Below are positions 33,813-36,174 of a DNA stretch of 36,174 nucleotides, in pieces; positions within the stretch are counted from its first letter, which is position 1; each line of letters begins with the position of its first letter. The stretch is from Trichomonas tenax (taxonomy: Eukaryota > Parabasalia > Trichomonadida > Trichomonadidae), in contig JALKBU010000506.1 in NCBI GenBank assembly GCA_023091735.1, positions 1-36,174 of the forward strand, read 5' to 3'. Both the position numbers and the translations under genes were made by a program. The notes under the pieces were generated by a model. That model searched no databases, was not told where the DNA came from, and saw only the letters and a program-made list of their open reading frames with translations.

Positions 33813-36174
33813 TTTATTTTTTTGATAAACGTGCATTTTTATTTTTTGTCTGTAACTTATAAATGGCCGCGACAATCATCTCTTTGTTTGTGACACTTAT
33901 TTATAACTTTTCTAGTTTTGTATATTCTGCTAATATCATGCATCCAAAAGTATTATTATTAAAAATATTATATAAATATTCTTATAATCTTTTGATACTA
34001 TGTTCATTACAATTGCATCAATCAGGCTATCATTTCTGTTAGCTTCCAAGCTTGAAATACAAAATGCACAATAAAATAATCCATTTTTACAACATTACAT
34101 GTCATAATTTCAAAAGCATCTATTCCTTCCTTTATCTCAATCATTTCGTGGCAGGTCAATATGATACCTCTTTTTGTAGTATGAAAAACAACCTATTTCA
34201 AGTTTCAATTAAAATAATAATATGAAGCTAAAACGAGGAAATTAAACAAGTATTTTATTTTCGAAGATATCTTAGCAAAAAAGAAGCCAGACTAGCTAGA
34301 ATACCCAATATTACAGTACACCCAGGGCCTTATAGCTTCAGCCAAGGCTTGAGTAATGACAGTGCTATGATGCCTCGTTATGCTAACGTCTAAATTTGAA
34401 AATATAATACGGTTATTAGTCACCATACCTTTATTATTACTGATTATCCTGGTAGTGTAACAATCTTTTTGGGAGGCTTGATAAGGATTCTAGCTTATAT
34501 ATAATACTATTGCATTTGTGAAATTAGAATTCTAATATTTATTATGTTTTACTTCCAACAATGAAATGTTCGAACATACCCTTGAAATGAAAATGATGGT
34601 ATTTAGCAATGTTCACACCATATGCAAACAAACACTAAGAAGTTTCATTAAGAGAAACGAATATTTAATTATTCGAGAGGCGTCGATTCGTTCAATGCTG
34701 GGATTAATTAATGCAATTTAAGTGGTATTTTCTCAGGTTGTTTTTTCATTATTGTCAATGCTTCTATGGAATGTTATTCAAATTATATCCAAAGCCCAAT
34801 ACTGTGCAACTCAAGCTGTTTGTTCTTATCAAAAATATTACATTATTCGAAGAGGACAATTTTCATCAAATTTCGAGACTATTATAATCGAACATGTGCA
34901 AGTAAATACAAGTATATTCAAAACATGAAAAAATTACAAGAACCTGTTTGTGTTTTAAATCCAAACTATCTGTTAAAGAAGCTAATCAAATTGCTCGGTT
35001 GGTCAAACTTATGATGATAAAAGAATAGCATTATGCATCTGAGAACTTCAAAACGTTCCTATTTGACTCAACTGATCCAACACAATTTTTCAATCTCCAA
35101 TTTTTATTTTAATTGAAAATTTCCTATGAAGCATGGACAAAAAGCAGAACTTAAAAGCAACCTAAAATCGTATAATTTCTTGATATTTCATCGATGGTCT
35201 GAGTCTAGTTGCCCAGCATATTCGATGGATGGCATACAAGACTCAGATCATGAATGAAAACTCACGAAACGAACGCTCATCAAAATTCCACTTTTTGACA
35301 GGCAAAGTGCCACTTTTCCCTTCACTTTTTTGACACGGGGACAAATTCCATGCACTGCATTTTTCAGTGATCCAAACTCGACTACTCTCAGGGAACAGAC
35401 CTCCATCTCTCGACTGTAGGACTGGGTAATAAACATAAGTAATTTATGAACAGTGTTTGAAGGAAAACAAATTGTCAATCCTGCGGTAAAATCACAAACA
35501 CTATTTCAAATGCATATAAATCACATATACACATACATCTTAATTTTCCACACGATGTAGTATGTTAGCATCGTCTGCAGATCCTTTAACAATGTGCTTT
35601 TAACGTTTTATCAAGGTATTTGTTACCAATTTAAAGAAATTCGCGCTAAATATTCATGGGTTCTACTCAAAAACTCGAAGCAAAGAGAAGACATATCTAC
35701 AAATGATTCAAATTTCATGAATGGAATTTTGATAATTATCGATTGTTTTAAATCAGTTCAACACACATACACAACAATCAATCAGTTATATTGAAACGTA
35801 TCACGTATAGAAAACAGGTTTAATATACAATTAACATATAGTAATTAATTATTTGTTCCTATGTTTTGTTCACCATAAACAAATGCAAAATACGCTACTG
35901 TAATATCTTAATTGGCATTTACCTTATTTATATCGCACAAAATTAATAACGTATCATAATATCAATAATCAAATTCTTTAGTAAGCACTAAAAACCAACG
36001 ATAAGTTGATTTGATACCATAATAGCGTGTTATTGTATGCATGTTATTTGTTTTTCGTCCTCAACAATGAACGAAAAAAATGTGTTTTTACCTTTTGATT
36101 TTATTCGGTCTGTATTTCTTTTTATGGACACGTAGGACATAGTTGATTCAGCCGTGAGTACGCAAGCGATGATC
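33813..36174. other. Gene-poor right end
   Basis: No gene can be supported in 2.36 kb. Open frames at 34722-35014 (+), 35248-35478 (-) and 35594-35794 (+) have no domain and ordinary AT-rich composition. The patch at 35190-35420 is less AT-rich and contains an inverted repeat and three CACTTTT words, so it may be a promoter or a decayed gene. TTACATGTCATAA (34095-34107) matches the recurrent motif. Confidence 0.5.
35194..35251. repeat. Inverted repeat, 12 of 13 bp arms
   Basis: ATGGTCTGAGTCT (35194-35206) pairs with AGACTCAGATCAT (35239-35251) with one mismatch and a 32-base loop. It lies in a less AT-rich patch with no gene. Confidence 0.5.

Noticed and set aside
33813..33875. 21-codon extension of cofactor D from TTG, or start at ATG 33836
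   Set aside because: The leader is basic and unlike the family; the ATG at 33812 gives the expected acidic N-terminus. The ATG at 33836 cannot be fully excluded.
34290..34400. More GC-balanced patch considered as a tRNA or small RNA
   Set aside because: I could not fold a cloverleaf or find conserved tRNA arm sequences.
34722..35014. Two overlapping plus-strand frames of 68 and 82 codons
   Set aside because: Both are AT-driven, overlap in different frames and show no domain.
1..36174. CRISPR arrays, rRNA genes, bacterial operons
   Set aside because: No regularly spaced repeats, no rRNA-like sequence and eukaryotic gene content throughout.

Overview
The window looks like nuclear DNA of a trichomonad parabasalid, most likely a Tritrichomonas-like species. 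The evidence is AT-rich DNA, long genes with no visible introns (one of 6.8 kb), short spacers, Trichomonas-type initiator motifs (TCAC/TCAT followed by T-runs) just before several start codons, and a decayed Maverick/Polinton-type DNA polymerase. The genus is inference; the eukaryotic, intron-poor, trichomonad-like character is read from the sequence. Standard stop codons fit all genes. Several open frames begin at GTG or TTG if taken at full length; I moved those starts to the first sensible ATG.

Layout. 1-9.0 kb: a divergent Arf/Arl-like GTPase (+), the chaperonin subunit CCT zeta (+), a Tan1/THUMPD1-like tRNA acetylation adaptor (-), an eight-span membrane protein (+) and a propeller/solenoid protein resembling HPS3 (+). 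9.1-15.9 kb: a complete TOR kinase (-), tail to tail with the HPS3-like gene across 85 bp. 15.9-20.4 kb: a gene-poor stretch holding a truncated, frameshifted protein-primed DNA polymerase B remnant (17.9-19.6 kb, -) and a small ORF. 20.4-33.8 kb: a run of minus-strand genes: plant-type soluble inorganic pyrophosphatase, CIP2A-like armadillo/coiled-coil protein, an unidentified helical protein, a large disordered phospho-site-rich protein, a GT-C-like multispan membrane protein and tubulin cofactor D. 33.8-36.2 kb: no gene I can support.

The genes are mostly housekeeping: protein folding of tubulin and actin (CCT zeta, cofactor D), growth control (TOR), tRNA modification, pyrophosphate removal and membrane traffic. 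They do not form a functional operon. The most interesting points are key-residue changes in otherwise recognisable proteins (a GTPase with Leu at the catalytic Gln position, a CCT zeta with a degenerate nucleotide pocket, a TOR with altered rapamycin-contact residues), a recurrent oriented promoter motif TTTTGNCNYRTAA upstream of several genes, and an internally duplicated motif pair in the disordered protein.
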